In this document: piece after piece, positions 24,739 to 32,460 of the stretch
How the letters are laid out: each line of letters begins with the position of its first letter
Position numbering within the stretch: position 1 is the first letter of the stretch
NCBI RefSeq assembly: GCF_003129905.1
Contig: NZ_QFFM01000002.1
Location: 115,738-179,737, forward strand
Length of the DNA stretch: 64,000 nucleotides
Reading direction: 5' to 3'
DNA from: Bifidobacterium callitrichidarum
Lineage (GTDB): Bacteria > Actinomycetota > Actinomycetes > Actinomycetales > Bifidobacteriaceae
The notes under the pieces: model-generated
Seen by the model: only the letters and a program-made list of their open reading frames with translations
Databases searched by the model: none
Told to the model about the DNA's origin: nothing
Made by a program: the position numbers and the translations under genes

Positions 24739-25406
24739 TCGGCCACCGCCTGCGTCCGGTTCCTTGCGCCCAGTTTCCTCGCCGCGCGCATCACATACGT
24801 CTTCACCGACGACTCACCCACATGCAACAACTCGCCGATCTCACGCGAACTTTTGCCCTGCGCGCACAGGCGCATGACCTCGCGCTCACGATCCGTCAAG
24901 GACGCCACAGTCGCAGTCGAGCCAATGCGGGAACCGCTGTCGGCAACCGTTCCAGCCTTGGCTTCAGCTTGCGCCGTGAGCAATGCATGCGACTGCGCGG
25001 CGGTTAAATCGGACACATATTGGGTCTGCGGTCTACGACCGTTGACCAGGGCGACCGCCGCATCGCAGATATCCTTCACTCTCGCCTTGTCCATCACACA
25101 CTGCGCGCCGGCAGCCAGAGCATCGGCCGCGTAATGCTCCAACGAAAACGACGTGATGCCGATCAGCGCCACATCAGCCGTCGCCGCACGCACCTGCCGG
25201 CACACCTCGATTCCACCCAGTCCCTCCAAGGACATATCAACAAGCAGCACATCCGGGCGGGAACCGGCAGACAGACAGCGGTCGACCGCGTCCCTGCCGT
25301 TCCGGCGCACCCATGCCATGTTCACGTTGGGAAGCTCCCGCCGAATCAGCAGCGTCAGCATTCTCAACGTCAGCTGGTCATTGTCTACCTCGCAAGACTG
25401 AAGCAC
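24717..25406 (-). CDS. NarL/LuxR-family response regulator (TCS2)
   Basis: The 229-residue protein has phospho-acceptor Asp57 (VLLVDMSLEG), Thr-Ser switch (GITSFS), Lys (VMDKARV) and a LuxR HTH (about 168-213: LTDREREVMRLCAQ, VGESSVKTYVMRAARKL). The start is odd. The frame opens with GTG and LQSCEVDND, a poor first beta strand, while an ATG in another frame (MTASASVL) follows a GAGGCGG RBS. A one-base indel near the N-terminus is possible. It is the first gene of the TCS2 set and may control the motif-2 sites. Confidence 0.82.
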   Translation of the reverse strand: MLQSCEVDNDQLTLRMLTLLIRRELPNVNMAWVRRNGRDAVDRCLSAGSRPDVLLVDMSLEGLGGIEVCRQVRAATADVALIGITSFSLEHYAADALAAGAQCVMDKARVKDICDAAVALVNGRRPQTQYVSDLTAAQSHALLTAQAEAKAGTVADSGSRIGSTATVASLTDREREVMRLCAQGKSSREIGELLHVGESSVKTYVMRAARKLGARNRTQAVAEWLMLQD

Positions 25407-25510
25407 TCGCCGTCATACATATGTCACCGCCTCGTCATACCGCCATGTCACAGGATATAGTGGCCATTCCCGCATTGGGATTATCCCGCATCACGCCTTG
25501 CGATGCGTGT

Positions 25511-25930
25511 TCAGCGTTCCCGACGGTCCTCGAACCAGCCGGACCAGTCGACCACGGCCTCGATGTTGTTGCCGTCCGGGTCCAGCACGAACGCCGAATA
25601 GTAGCCGGGATGGTACGGCCTGGGACCGGGAGCCCCGTTGTCCTGGCCGCCGGCTGCGAGCGCGGCCTGGTAGAACGCCTGCACGGACTCGCGGTCTGAA
25701 GCGAGGAACGCGATGTGGGTGATCGGCGAGGCTTTCGCGTCGTCCATCGGCGAAAGGTCGTCCATCGGCGAAACGTAGAAGTCGGAGTGAAGTGTGCCGT
25801 CGTCCACGCCGAAGCCGATCGTCGGCTCGTGATGCGCTTTGGCGATGTATCCCAGTGGGGCGAGTGCTTGCCGGTAGAACGCGATGCTGCGTTCCATGTC
25901 CCGTACGTGCAACGTGATGTGATCCAACAT
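25511..25930 (-). CDS. VOC-superfamily (glyoxalase/dioxygenase fold) protein
   Basis: A 139-residue single VOC module. MLDHITLHVRDMERSIAFYRQAL opens the fold, with a first metal-ligand His, and the C-terminal YYSAFVLDPDGNNIEAVVDW supplies the last strand with Glu. Members include glyoxalases, fosfomycin or bleomycin resistance proteins and dioxygenases. The specific reaction cannot be read. ATG 25930 is chosen over the GTG at 25939. It stands alone between TCS2 and a divergent aldo-keto reductase. Confidence 0.82.
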   Translation of the reverse strand: MLDHITLHVRDMERSIAFYRQALAPLGYIAKAHHEPTIGFGVDDGTLHSDFYVSPMDDLSPMDDAKASPITHIAFLASDRESVQAFYQAALAAGGQDNGAPGPRPYHPGYYSAFVLDPDGNNIEAVVDWSGWFEDRRER

Positions 25931-26162
25931 GACTGCCACTGTACGCGCATTATGTCCGGTCTGTCCGGCTCCTGATTACGACTCTTAGCTGGAAGCGGAA
26001 ATCGGCAGCGGCCGCTGTTCGCCGCCGCCTGTCCGAGGGACAATATGTGAGGTTCATGGCCGAACTGTCCACGTTCGGTCCGTGAACGAACAATGCGTAT
26101 GACCGTGACATTGTCTCGTTGCCTTTCCCGCGGCAACGGACAGCGTAGGAAAGGATGGCATC

Positions 26163-27122
26163 ATGGCAGAGCAGCGTGTGAAGGTTGGCAACAGCGATCT
26201 GGAGGTGTTCCCGCTGGTTCTGGGCGGCAACACGTTCGGCTGGACGAGCGACGAGGCGACCAGCCGCAAGGTGCTGGACGAGTACGTCGAAGCCGGCGGT
26301 AACTTCATCGACACCGCCGACGTGTATTCGGCGTGGGCGCCGGGCAACGCGGGCGGCGAGTCCGAGATCATCCTCGGCCGCTGGCTGGCCGTGCGCGGCA
26401 ACCGCGACAAGGTGGTCATCGCCACGAAGGTGAGCGAGCACCCGCAGTACAAGGGACTGTCTCATGACAACGTGATCGCCGCGGCGGACGAGTCGCTGCT
26501 GCGTCTTGGCATCGATACGATCGACCTGTACTACGCGCACTTCGATGACAAGGGCACGCCGCTCGAGGAGACCGCGGCCGCATTCGACGAGCTCGTCAAG
26601 GCCGGCAAGATTCGCGCGATCGGCCTGTCGAACTACACGGCCGACCGCATCGAGGAATGGTTCCGCATCGCCCGCGAGCACGGCTACGCGCTGCCGGTCG
26701 CGTTGGAGCCGCACTACAATCTCATGACCCGCGGCAACTACGAGCGCACGCTCGCGCCGGTCGCCGCGCGTGAGAACCTCGCCGTGTTCCCGTACTTCTC
26801 GCTGGCCGCCGGATTCCTGACCGGCAAGTACCGTTCCGCCGCCGATGCGGAAGGCAAGGCTCGTCAGGGCATGGTGGTCGATTATCTCAACGCCGACGGT
26901 TTCGCCGTAATCGACGCGCTTGATGCGGTGGCCAAGGCGCACGGTGTGGCGATCGCCACGGTCGCGCTGGCGTGGCTGCGTCACCGTCCGCAGGTCGCCG
27001 GTCCGATCGCGTCCGCCCGCACGCCCGAGCAGTTGCCCGCGTTGCTCGCCTCCGTGGACCTCAATCTGACGGCCGACGAGATCGCCGCGCTCGACAAGGC
27101 GTCCGAACCGTTCGCCAAGTAA
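26163..27122 (+). CDS. Aldo-keto reductase
   Basis: This 319-residue NADPH-dependent reductase has a TIM-barrel fold. The catalytic tetrad is visible: Asp (FIDTADVYSAW, residues 43-53), Tyr in the same motif, Lys (VVIATKVSEH) and His (DLYYAHFDD). The C-terminal NADPH site reads GPIASARTPEQL. It belongs to the AKR branch with YghZ/Tas-like members, and its carbonyl substrate is unknown. It is preceded by AGGAAAGG and followed by a strong hairpin terminator. Confidence 0.92.
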   Translation: MAEQRVKVGNSDLEVFPLVLGGNTFGWTSDEATSRKVLDEYVEAGGNFIDTADVYSAWAPGNAGGESEIILGRWLAVRGNRDKVVIATKVSEHPQYKGLSHDNVIAAADESLLRLGIDTIDLYYAHFDDKGTPLEETAAAFDELVKAGKIRAIGLSNYTADRIEEWFRIAREHGYALPVALEPHYNLMTRGNYERTLAPVAARENLAVFPYFSLAAGFLTGKYRSAADAEGKARQGMVVDYLNADGFAVIDALDAVAKAHGVAIATVALAWLRHRPQVAGPIASARTPEQLPALLASVDLNLTADEIAALDKASEPFAK

Positions 27123-27137
27123 CGCCGCGATTGGTTG

Positions 27138-27181
27138 AAGTCGGGAGGGGTACAACATCGATGCTGCACCCCTCCCGACTT
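27138..27181 (+). terminator. Rho-independent-like hairpin after aldo-keto reductase
   Basis: Fourteen-base perfect arms (AAGTCGGGAGGGGT / ACCCCTCCCGACTT) with a 16-base loop begin 16 bp after the stop. The downstream tail is only weakly T-rich. Confidence 0.75.
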
Positions 27182-27296
27182 ATATGGCAATCAGTTCAGC
27201 AGCGAGCTATCATAAACACATATGGAGTGCCACGGGCGTTGTCAGCCGGGCACGTCCGCAATGGGACAGTGTTGTCATAGTGTAAGGAAGACTCGC

Positions 27297-27332
27297 ATGT
27301 ACGTCGTTCTGGAATCGTTCGCATACGACTAA
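27297..27332 (+). CDS. Candidate 11-residue leader peptide upstream of MFS gene
   Basis: ATG 27297 follows AAGGAAGA at about 7 bases and encodes MYVVLESFAYD before TAA, 185 bp before the MFS exporter start. GC-rich hairpin-forming sequence (about 27370-27400) lies between. Drug-efflux genes are often controlled by translated leader peptides. This is a candidate only; nothing else is seen in the 395-bp interval 27123-27517 apart from the terminator. Confidence 0.3.
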   Translation: MYVVLESFAYD

Positions 27333-27517
27333 GCGGATTGACGGTTTGTTCTTCCGTCTCTCCCCTATCGCCGCGGGCCGCTTCGGGCTCGCGCGATATG
27401 TCGTTATGCCTTATTTCCGAACGCATCCCATGAACGTGAATCCGCGAGCGCCGTAAATCGTCTGTAATCGATGGGCCGTCGCATGCCGTTCATGGCAGTC
27501 ATGAAACGAGTTTTACC

Positions 27518-28840
27518 ATGAACACCGATACCCACCCGTCCGATCACTCCCCTGCCAAGACCGCGCACAGACCACGTTCGCTGTGGGGTCTCGCCGCATA
27601 CCGTAACTGGTTCATCGCCGACACGGCCGACGTGTTCGCGGTCAGTCTGCGTACGTTCGCCATACCACTGATCGGCCTTGCCTTGTCCGGCTCGACGTTC
27701 GTCTCGGGTCTGCTGGTCACCATCGAATCGTCCATCGGGCTGGTGCTGATGTCGATCGGCGGTGCGATCGCTGACCGACACGACCGCAGGCGACTGATGA
27801 TCCTACTTGGCCTGGCCGGCATGATCCTGTCCCTTGCGACGACCGTCCTGCTTGCCGCCGACATGATGAGTACGATTCCATTCGCCTTGTTCGTCGTCTT
27901 GTTCGCCGTGATGAACGGTTTGCTGGGGCCTTCCAACGACGCGATGCTCAAGTCGATCGTGCCGATGGAACGATTCGCCAAGGCGCAGGCGATACGTGAG
28001 GCGCGTGAATCCTGCGTCGAACTGTCCGGCGGGGCGATTGGCGGACTGCTGTACAGGATTGCCGGCTGGTTCCCATTCCTCGCATCCACGGTGCTTTATC
28101 TGACGGCGGCACTCACCGCACTGGCATTGCCAAAGAGGACGACAGCCGCAGCCGAGAGCGATTCGTCATCATCGCAACGGCCGGCCGCCGGCGGGGAGAC
28201 GCGGAATCCGTCGTTCCTCACCCAGTTCGTTGAAGGCTGGAAGTGGACGTTGACCAGGCGGACGGTTCTCGCGGCCATCGCGCAGGGCGCGGTCATCAAC
28301 GTCGCCTGTTACGGGAGCATCATCGGCGTGCAGATTATGCTTGCCGCGCGCGGCACGGATGCGGCGCTCATCGGGCTGGTCGGCACGGCCACCGGTATTG
28401 CGGCGCTACTTGGTTCGCTGGCCGCCGGCTGGCTGGTCGACCGTATCCCGACCGGCAAACTCATCATGCTCACCTTCGCCGTGTTCACACTTGCGATGGT
28501 CCCGCTGCTGTTCACCGATTCATACGGCGTGATCGTCGCGTGCATGACGGTCGCGTCGCTGCTGTTCCCCGCGCTGAACGCCGGCGAACACGGGTTCATC
28601 TACGGACGCACCCCGGACCACATGCAGGGCAGGGTGTCCACTGTATTCGAAACCGCAATCGGCATTCCCGGAGCCTTGACGCCCGCACTGGTCGGCTGGC
28701 TGTTGCAGGTATCCAAGCTCGGTTTCCGGGCGGTCATGACGTTGGTCGTTGTTTGCGCAGGCCTCGGTCTACTGCTCGCCTGCGTCGCCCCGACGAGGAA
28801 CATCCCGCTGCCGGCGCAGTGGGAGCAGGTCGAACTGTAA
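27518..28840 (+). CDS. MFS exporter (MefA/EntS-like)
   Basis: A 440-residue transporter with twelve predicted spans. The first loop motif is GGAIADRHDRRRLMI (motif A, about 80-95), and the second half repeats it as AAGWLVDRIPTGKLIM. The N-terminal YRNWFIADTADVFAVS resembles MFS_3 exporters for macrolides and siderophores. It ends with NIPLPAQWEQVEL. Substrates are not predictable from sequence. An 11-codon leader ORF upstream may regulate it. Confidence 0.88.
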   Translation: MNTDTHPSDHSPAKTAHRPRSLWGLAAYRNWFIADTADVFAVSLRTFAIPLIGLALSGSTFVSGLLVTIESSIGLVLMSIGGAIADRHDRRRLMILLGLAGMILSLATTVLLAADMMSTIPFALFVVLFAVMNGLLGPSNDAMLKSIVPMERFAKAQAIREARESCVELSGGAIGGLLYRIAGWFPFLASTVLYLTAALTALALPKRTTAAAESDSSSSQRPAAGGETRNPSFLTQFVEGWKWTLTRRTVLAAIAQGAVINVACYGSIIGVQIMLAARGTDAALIGLVGTATGIAALLGSLAAGWLVDRIPTGKLIMLTFAVFTLAMVPLLFTDSYGVIVACMTVASLLFPALNAGEHGFIYGRTPDHMQGRVSTVFETAIGIPGALTPALVGWLLQVSKLGFRAVMTLVVVCAGLGLLLACVAPTRNIPLPAQWEQVEL

Positions 28841-28866
28841 GACGACGACCGGCGCAGTACGGCGAC

Positions 28867-29505
28867 TCACGCGGGGATGCCACGCAGGAATCGCGTCGCA
28901 CCCCCGCTGACCGCAATCGCCTCATCGTTGCGCATCGGTTTCATCGCATACCGTCCGCCGTACCTGCTCATGATGGTTCGCGTGGATGCCAGGAACGGCA
29001 GGCTTCCCCAGTGCGGTACCGGGCGGAAGTCCACCAATCCGAGTGCGTCGCAATCCGCGTAGCCATGCAGGTCGGGGGCCTTCGCCGTGCTGTCCATCCA
29101 ACGGATGTAGGCGATGTTCGTCGAAGCGATGACCGAACCGGCGGACTCCCCCACATACGGTTTTCCCGAAATCACCGCTTCGCGAATGGCCGTGTCGGCA
29201 TCCTGCCGCCGCAGTTCCTGCAGCAGATAGAACGTGTTGCCGCCGGACACGTAGATCAGATCGTCACGGTCGATACGGCGGCGGATTTCGGCAGAGGTTT
29301 CGGCATCCACATCCAGCACATCGACTTTGACGCCCAACCGTTCGAATGCCCGCTCGGCTGCGCGTACATGGAACCGCGGCCATGATGCCCGGCTCGCCGT
29401 GGGGATGAAGGCGACGGTGGCGCCGGCATCCACGATCTCAGGCATGCACACGGGTAGCAGTGAGGCCACGTTCGCGAACAATGACGTCAACAGCAACTTG
29501 CTCAT
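28867..29505 (-). CDS. S51-family serine peptidase (peptidase E-like)
   Basis: A 212-residue S51 protein. The nucleophile elbow is GESAGSV (the Gly-x-Ser-Ala-Gly motif), preceded by YVSGGNTFYLLQELR, a hallmark of the family, and followed by PVPHWGSLPF, which carries the likely catalytic His. Peptidase E hydrolyses aspartyl dipeptides; relatives include cyanophycinase and uncharacterised members. ATG 29505 is used because its first bases overlap the stop of the micro-ORF at 29502-29609 (ATGA), giving translational coupling. The operon begins at operator site d. Confidence 0.87.
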   Translation of the reverse strand: MSKLLLTSLFANVASLLPVCMPEIVDAGATVAFIPTASRASWPRFHVRAAERAFERLGVKVDVLDVDAETSAEIRRRIDRDDLIYVSGGNTFYLLQELRRQDADTAIREAVISGKPYVGESAGSVIASTNIAYIRWMDSTAKAPDLHGYADCDALGLVDFRPVPHWGSLPFLASTRTIMSRYGGRYAMKPMRNDEAIAVSGGATRFLRGIPA

Positions 29506-29609
29506 ATTTCCGACCGTAATAGGCGATTCGACCGTTTCTGTAACCATGCGGCCGGAAGCATAACCAGCATCGATGCGGGCAGCATGTCGATGCTAAGCAA
29601 ATAGCCCAT
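29502..29609 (-). CDS. 35-residue micro-ORF coupled to the S51 peptidase
   Basis: ATG 29609 follows GGGAGG at 5 bases and encodes MGYLLSIDMLPASMLVMLPA, a hydrophobic segment, then WLQKRSNRLLRSEI. The stop overlaps the peptidase ATG. Its N-terminus matches that of the 114-residue membrane protein at 4845-5189 (MDTLLIIDMLP), and both genes come first behind a copy of the 20-bp operator. It may be a real single-span peptide or the truncated remnant of the longer protein. Confidence 0.55.
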   Translation of the reverse strand: MGYLLSIDMLPASMLVMLPAAWLQKRSNRLLRSEI

Positions 29610-29683
29610 AATGCCTCCCGGTCAAAGAACGAACTGGTACCACCATCTCTTAAAGGTGCTCTCCCCCATCACCCGCAACATCA

Positions 29684-29703
29684 TGTCAAGCAATCGCATG
29701 CCA
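29684..29703 (-). promoter_or_regulatory. 20-bp palindromic operator, site d
   Basis: In gene sense it reads TGGCATGCGATTGCTTGACA, with TTTAAG 29 bp downstream (29654-29649). The micro-ORF and S51 peptidase follow. The 244-bp interval 29704-29947 upstream of it shows no gene. Confidence 0.7.
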
Positions 29704-29947
29704 TCAAATTTCAATGGCAACCGCCGTTGCGGAGTGCGCATCGGACATGATGCGATACCGAACAACGCCGCACATGGATAGTAGGACGGTGATATCGGTG
29801 ATGGGCAATGGTCTATGCGCACAGGCAGTCGCGACGAACTACTGGGCAGATAACCGCCTTGCCATAGAGCCTTATGTCGCCGGCCCCTATGAATGATGAC
29901 GCGGACGGTGTCAGCCCGGATTCGCGAATCGCGTAGTCCCGTACGAC

Positions 29948-30574
29948 TTAGACATGTTTCACCGCCTTAAGCAGCAGCCATGCGCTTATCGCAGCAACGG
30001 CGACGCCGGTTGGAATCACATAACCGGCGAATCCCGCCCCGCTTAACATCCATGTGGTCGGTATGACGGCGTACAGCATCGGCGAGTTTTCGAACACACC
30101 GGAACTCACCGTAAGCCCGGCGACAATGAAGAAGCCGACAATGCTCCAAGAGACGAGGGGACTAGTCCAGAGCCGCAGAACGAAACATGCCAGGGAAAGA
30201 ACGACAGCGGTGAACGCAAGCATCAAAACGGTAGGCGATGAGAGCGGTCGCTTATTGACGGCAAACCCGATGGCAAATCCGTACAGCAAGGTCAGGCAGA
30301 TGTTGACCACGGCACCGAGCGACAGCGACTTCAAGGTAAAACGCAACAGGAGCCGATTGTGGATGCTGAAGGAACGATACGAGCAGGGCACCCTCGCATG
30401 GGAGAAGACAAGACCGGCCGTGGCTATGGGAAGCGCCATCACCATCGCCAACTGCGCCACCGCGCCCGTGTTTCCGTAACGGAAAAAGAGCAACGGAAGG
30501 AAAAGCACGGCCACGAAGGCGAGCGTCGACCAGTGGATCAATGCCACGCGCTCAATACGGAACAGGGACTTCAT
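29948..30574 (-). CDS. ABC-2 type exporter permease
   Basis: A 208-residue permease with six predicted spans. It starts MKSLFRIERVALIHW, where the first bases overlap the stop of the upstream permease (ATGA). The pattern of a short N-terminal amphipathic stretch and six helices matches lantibiotic-immunity permeases of the LanE/LanG and BcrB type. It is the last gene of the three-gene exporter 31958-29948. Confidence 0.72.
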   Translation of the reverse strand: MKSLFRIERVALIHWSTLAFVAVLFLPLLFFRYGNTGAVAQLAMVMALPIATAGLVFSHARVPCSYRSFSIHNRLLLRFTLKSLSLGAVVNICLTLLYGFAIGFAVNKRPLSSPTVLMLAFTAVVLSLACFVLRLWTSPLVSWSIVGFFIVAGLTVSSGVFENSPMLYAVIPTTWMLSGAGFAGYVIPTGVAVAAISAWLLLKAVKHV

Positions 30575-31299
30575 TTCTTTTCCGCTCCTTTGCAACGGAA
30601 CCAGCTCAGCAGAACATAGGCGACCAAGAGCACCACTATCGGGACGACGACCATCACGAGACCGATAGGCGATCGGCTCGCTGCTTCCGCCGGTGACATC
30701 ATGGTGCCGTTCAGATTCAGCCCAACGGCCTGGAGGGCAGTCGCGACGTAGGGCGTCGCATAGTCGGGAAGGTCGCCCGGCAGAAGAACCCAGACATAGC
30801 AAAGGACGCCCGAGATGACCCCGGCAATCTTGGGATTGGCGATGATCTCGATGATCGAGTAGATCAGGGAAGTCGCAAGGCTCTGCAGCACGACGAAACA
30901 TAGGACGGCGGCCAGGTGCGGGTGCATTCTGGCGCCCGTCAGAATCATGATGACGTCGAAACACAATACGCTCAGCAAGTTCACAGCGGCCAGAATCAAA
31001 GCCCGGAATATGGTTCTGAGCGAGCATGGCTTCCACGCGCAATACACGTGGCGGGGCAGACCACCGTAGTGTGCCTTCGATACCCTAGCATCGCATGCGA
31101 AAAGCAGCACAAGACAGATCAGCGGCTGCGTGCCGGTGAAGAAGAAGCTATATCCTCCGGTTATCGGGGTTCCGTTCGCCGCGCTTGAAATCCACGAACC
31201 CAACAGGAGGGACGATACGGCCCCGAATACCGCAGCGAGGAAATACCAGACGTTCCAGTAGTAGGCGACCAAAGCGCGAACAGGAGAAACAGCACTCAA
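30571..31299 (-). CDS. ABC-2 type exporter permease
   Basis: A 242-residue permease with six predicted spans, the first at about 14-36 and the last at about 212-234. The start is TTG 31299. Its RBS (AGGGGAGG) lies inside the last codons of the ATPase gene, only 2 bp separating that stop from the TTG. The pairing with the 208-residue permease and the ATPase matches three-component immunity exporters. Confidence 0.72.
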   Translation of the reverse strand: MSAVSPVRALVAYYWNVWYFLAAVFGAVSSLLLGSWISSAANGTPITGGYSFFFTGTQPLICLVLLFACDARVSKAHYGGLPRHVYCAWKPCSLRTIFRALILAAVNLLSVLCFDVIMILTGARMHPHLAAVLCFVVLQSLATSLIYSIIEIIANPKIAGVISGVLCYVWVLLPGDLPDYATPYVATALQAVGLNLNGTMMSPAEAASRSPIGLVMVVVPIVVLLVAYVLLSWFRCKGAEKK

Positions 31300-31301
31300 T
31301 T

Positions 31302-31958
31302 TTACCTCCCCTGATACAGATCCGCGAGGTTCACCCCAGTCAGATCCGTGAATTGCGCAGCCCGGCCATGACGAATCACGATGCATTCATCCGGCACTCC
31401 CTGAATCTCATGGAGCAGATGCGTGGAAATCACGACGCAGTTCCCCTTATCCCGATAGGAGCGAAGCGTTTCGGACAAGGAGGTTATGCCATCGGGATCC
31501 AATCCGTTCTGCGGCTCGTCAAGGAACAGGAACCTCGGATGCGGCACAAGGGCGAGGCACAGCTCCAGACGCTCCTTCATGCCCGTCGAGTAGTCCTTCG
31601 CCTTCCGTCCATGCGCCGCGCGGTTAATGCCCACACCATCCAACGCCGTCTCCGGGTCCACGTCCAGACCCCAGAACGCGGAGACCACCTCGACGTTCTC
31701 CCTACCACTCAGGTAAGGAAAGAAACTGGGGTGGTCTATCGCCGCGGACATCTCATTGATATTCGTCCCGGTGTACGTGATGTTCCCGCTTACGGGCCTT
31801 ATCCGTCCGAGCAGCGTCTTCATCAACGTGGTCTTGCCCGCGCCGTTCGCCCCGAGCAGGCAGATAATTCTGCCCGTATTCAACTGCAGGTTAATGTCGC
31901 TGACAATAGGGGAATTCTTGTACCCAATCGAGAGATTGATCGCCGATATAACTGGCAT
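31302..31958 (-). CDS. ABC-2 exporter ATPase
   Basis: A 218-residue ATPase starting MPVISAINLSIGYK behind AAGGTGG. Walker A is GANGAGKTT (about 33-41), the signature region DYSTGMKERLELCLALV, Walker B FLFLDEPQNGLD, and the H-loop VVISTHLLHE. The STGMKERL form is typical of lantibiotic-immunity ATPases (LanF/BcrA group). The leader has an 11-bp inverted repeat and operator site e with its TTGAAT. Confidence 0.9.
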   Translation of the reverse strand: MPVISAINLSIGYKNSPIVSDINLQLNTGRIICLLGANGAGKTTLMKTLLGRIRPVSGNITYTGTNINEMSAAIDHPSFFPYLSGRENVEVVSAFWGLDVDPETALDGVGINRAAHGRKAKDYSTGMKERLELCLALVPHPRFLFLDEPQNGLDPDGITSLSETLRSYRDKGNCVVISTHLLHEIQGVPDECIVIRHGRAAQFTDLTGVNLADLYQGR

Positions 31959-31977
31959 GATCCACCTTCCAGGAAAG

Positions 31978-32023
31978 GCGAACCTGGAAGCAAAAGCCAA
32001 GGGCGCTTTACGTCCAGGTTCGC
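31978..32023 (-). promoter_or_regulatory. 11-bp perfect inverted repeat in the exporter 5' leader
   Basis: GCGAACCTGGA and TCCAGGTTCGC (minus strand) enclose 24 bases and lie between the predicted transcription start (about 32029) and the RBS of the ATPase gene. The hairpin ends about 20 bases before the start codon, so it could affect translation or mRNA stability. Confidence 0.5.
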
Positions 32024-32069
32024 ACGTTGCAACCGATTCAATCCAATGGCGGCTGAAAGTACAACATGA

Positions 32070-32089
32070 TGTCAAACAATCGCATGACA
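32070..32089 (-). promoter_or_regulatory. 20-bp palindromic operator, site e, with spaced -10
   Basis: In gene sense it reads TGTCATGCGATTGTTTGACA, with TTGAAT exactly 28 bp downstream (32041-32036). The ABC-2 exporter 31958-29948 follows. Confidence 0.78.
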
Positions 32090-32182
32090 TCATTGCGCTC
32101 CTCCCCACCACAACCGCACAACAGCGTTATGGCTTTATACTCCTACGGTTCACCAGTACCATCAATCGTCCAAAGGAATGAA

Positions 32183-32214
32183 CGCATGCATCGTCCTTGC
32201 GAAGGATGCATGCG
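32183..32214. terminator. Hairpin in the 32.1-32.5 kb gap
   Basis: CGCATGCATC-CCTT and AAGG-ATGCATGCG arms pair with a 2-base bulge and a 3-base loop. No gene ends beside it. Apart from this and site e, the 500-bp interval 31959-32460 shows no gene. Confidence 0.35.
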
Positions 32215-32460
32215 ATTCTCGGTACTCATTTATTCCCGCTGATCAGGTAACGAATCTTGAAGTATCTCGTTGAAAACCGTTGTTCCGCATGAATGATGCC
32301 GGCGCACAGGTTATTGCCGTATATCTTGTTTGCCTCATTCCGGAACTACGGAACCTGTCGCGCACGTCGTGACCGTCGTCATCGCTGATCACATAGAACT
32401 CATATCGCGGGCATTGTTATCTCCGCGGGCGACCGAGTTGTAGAGCTACAATGTCCTCTC

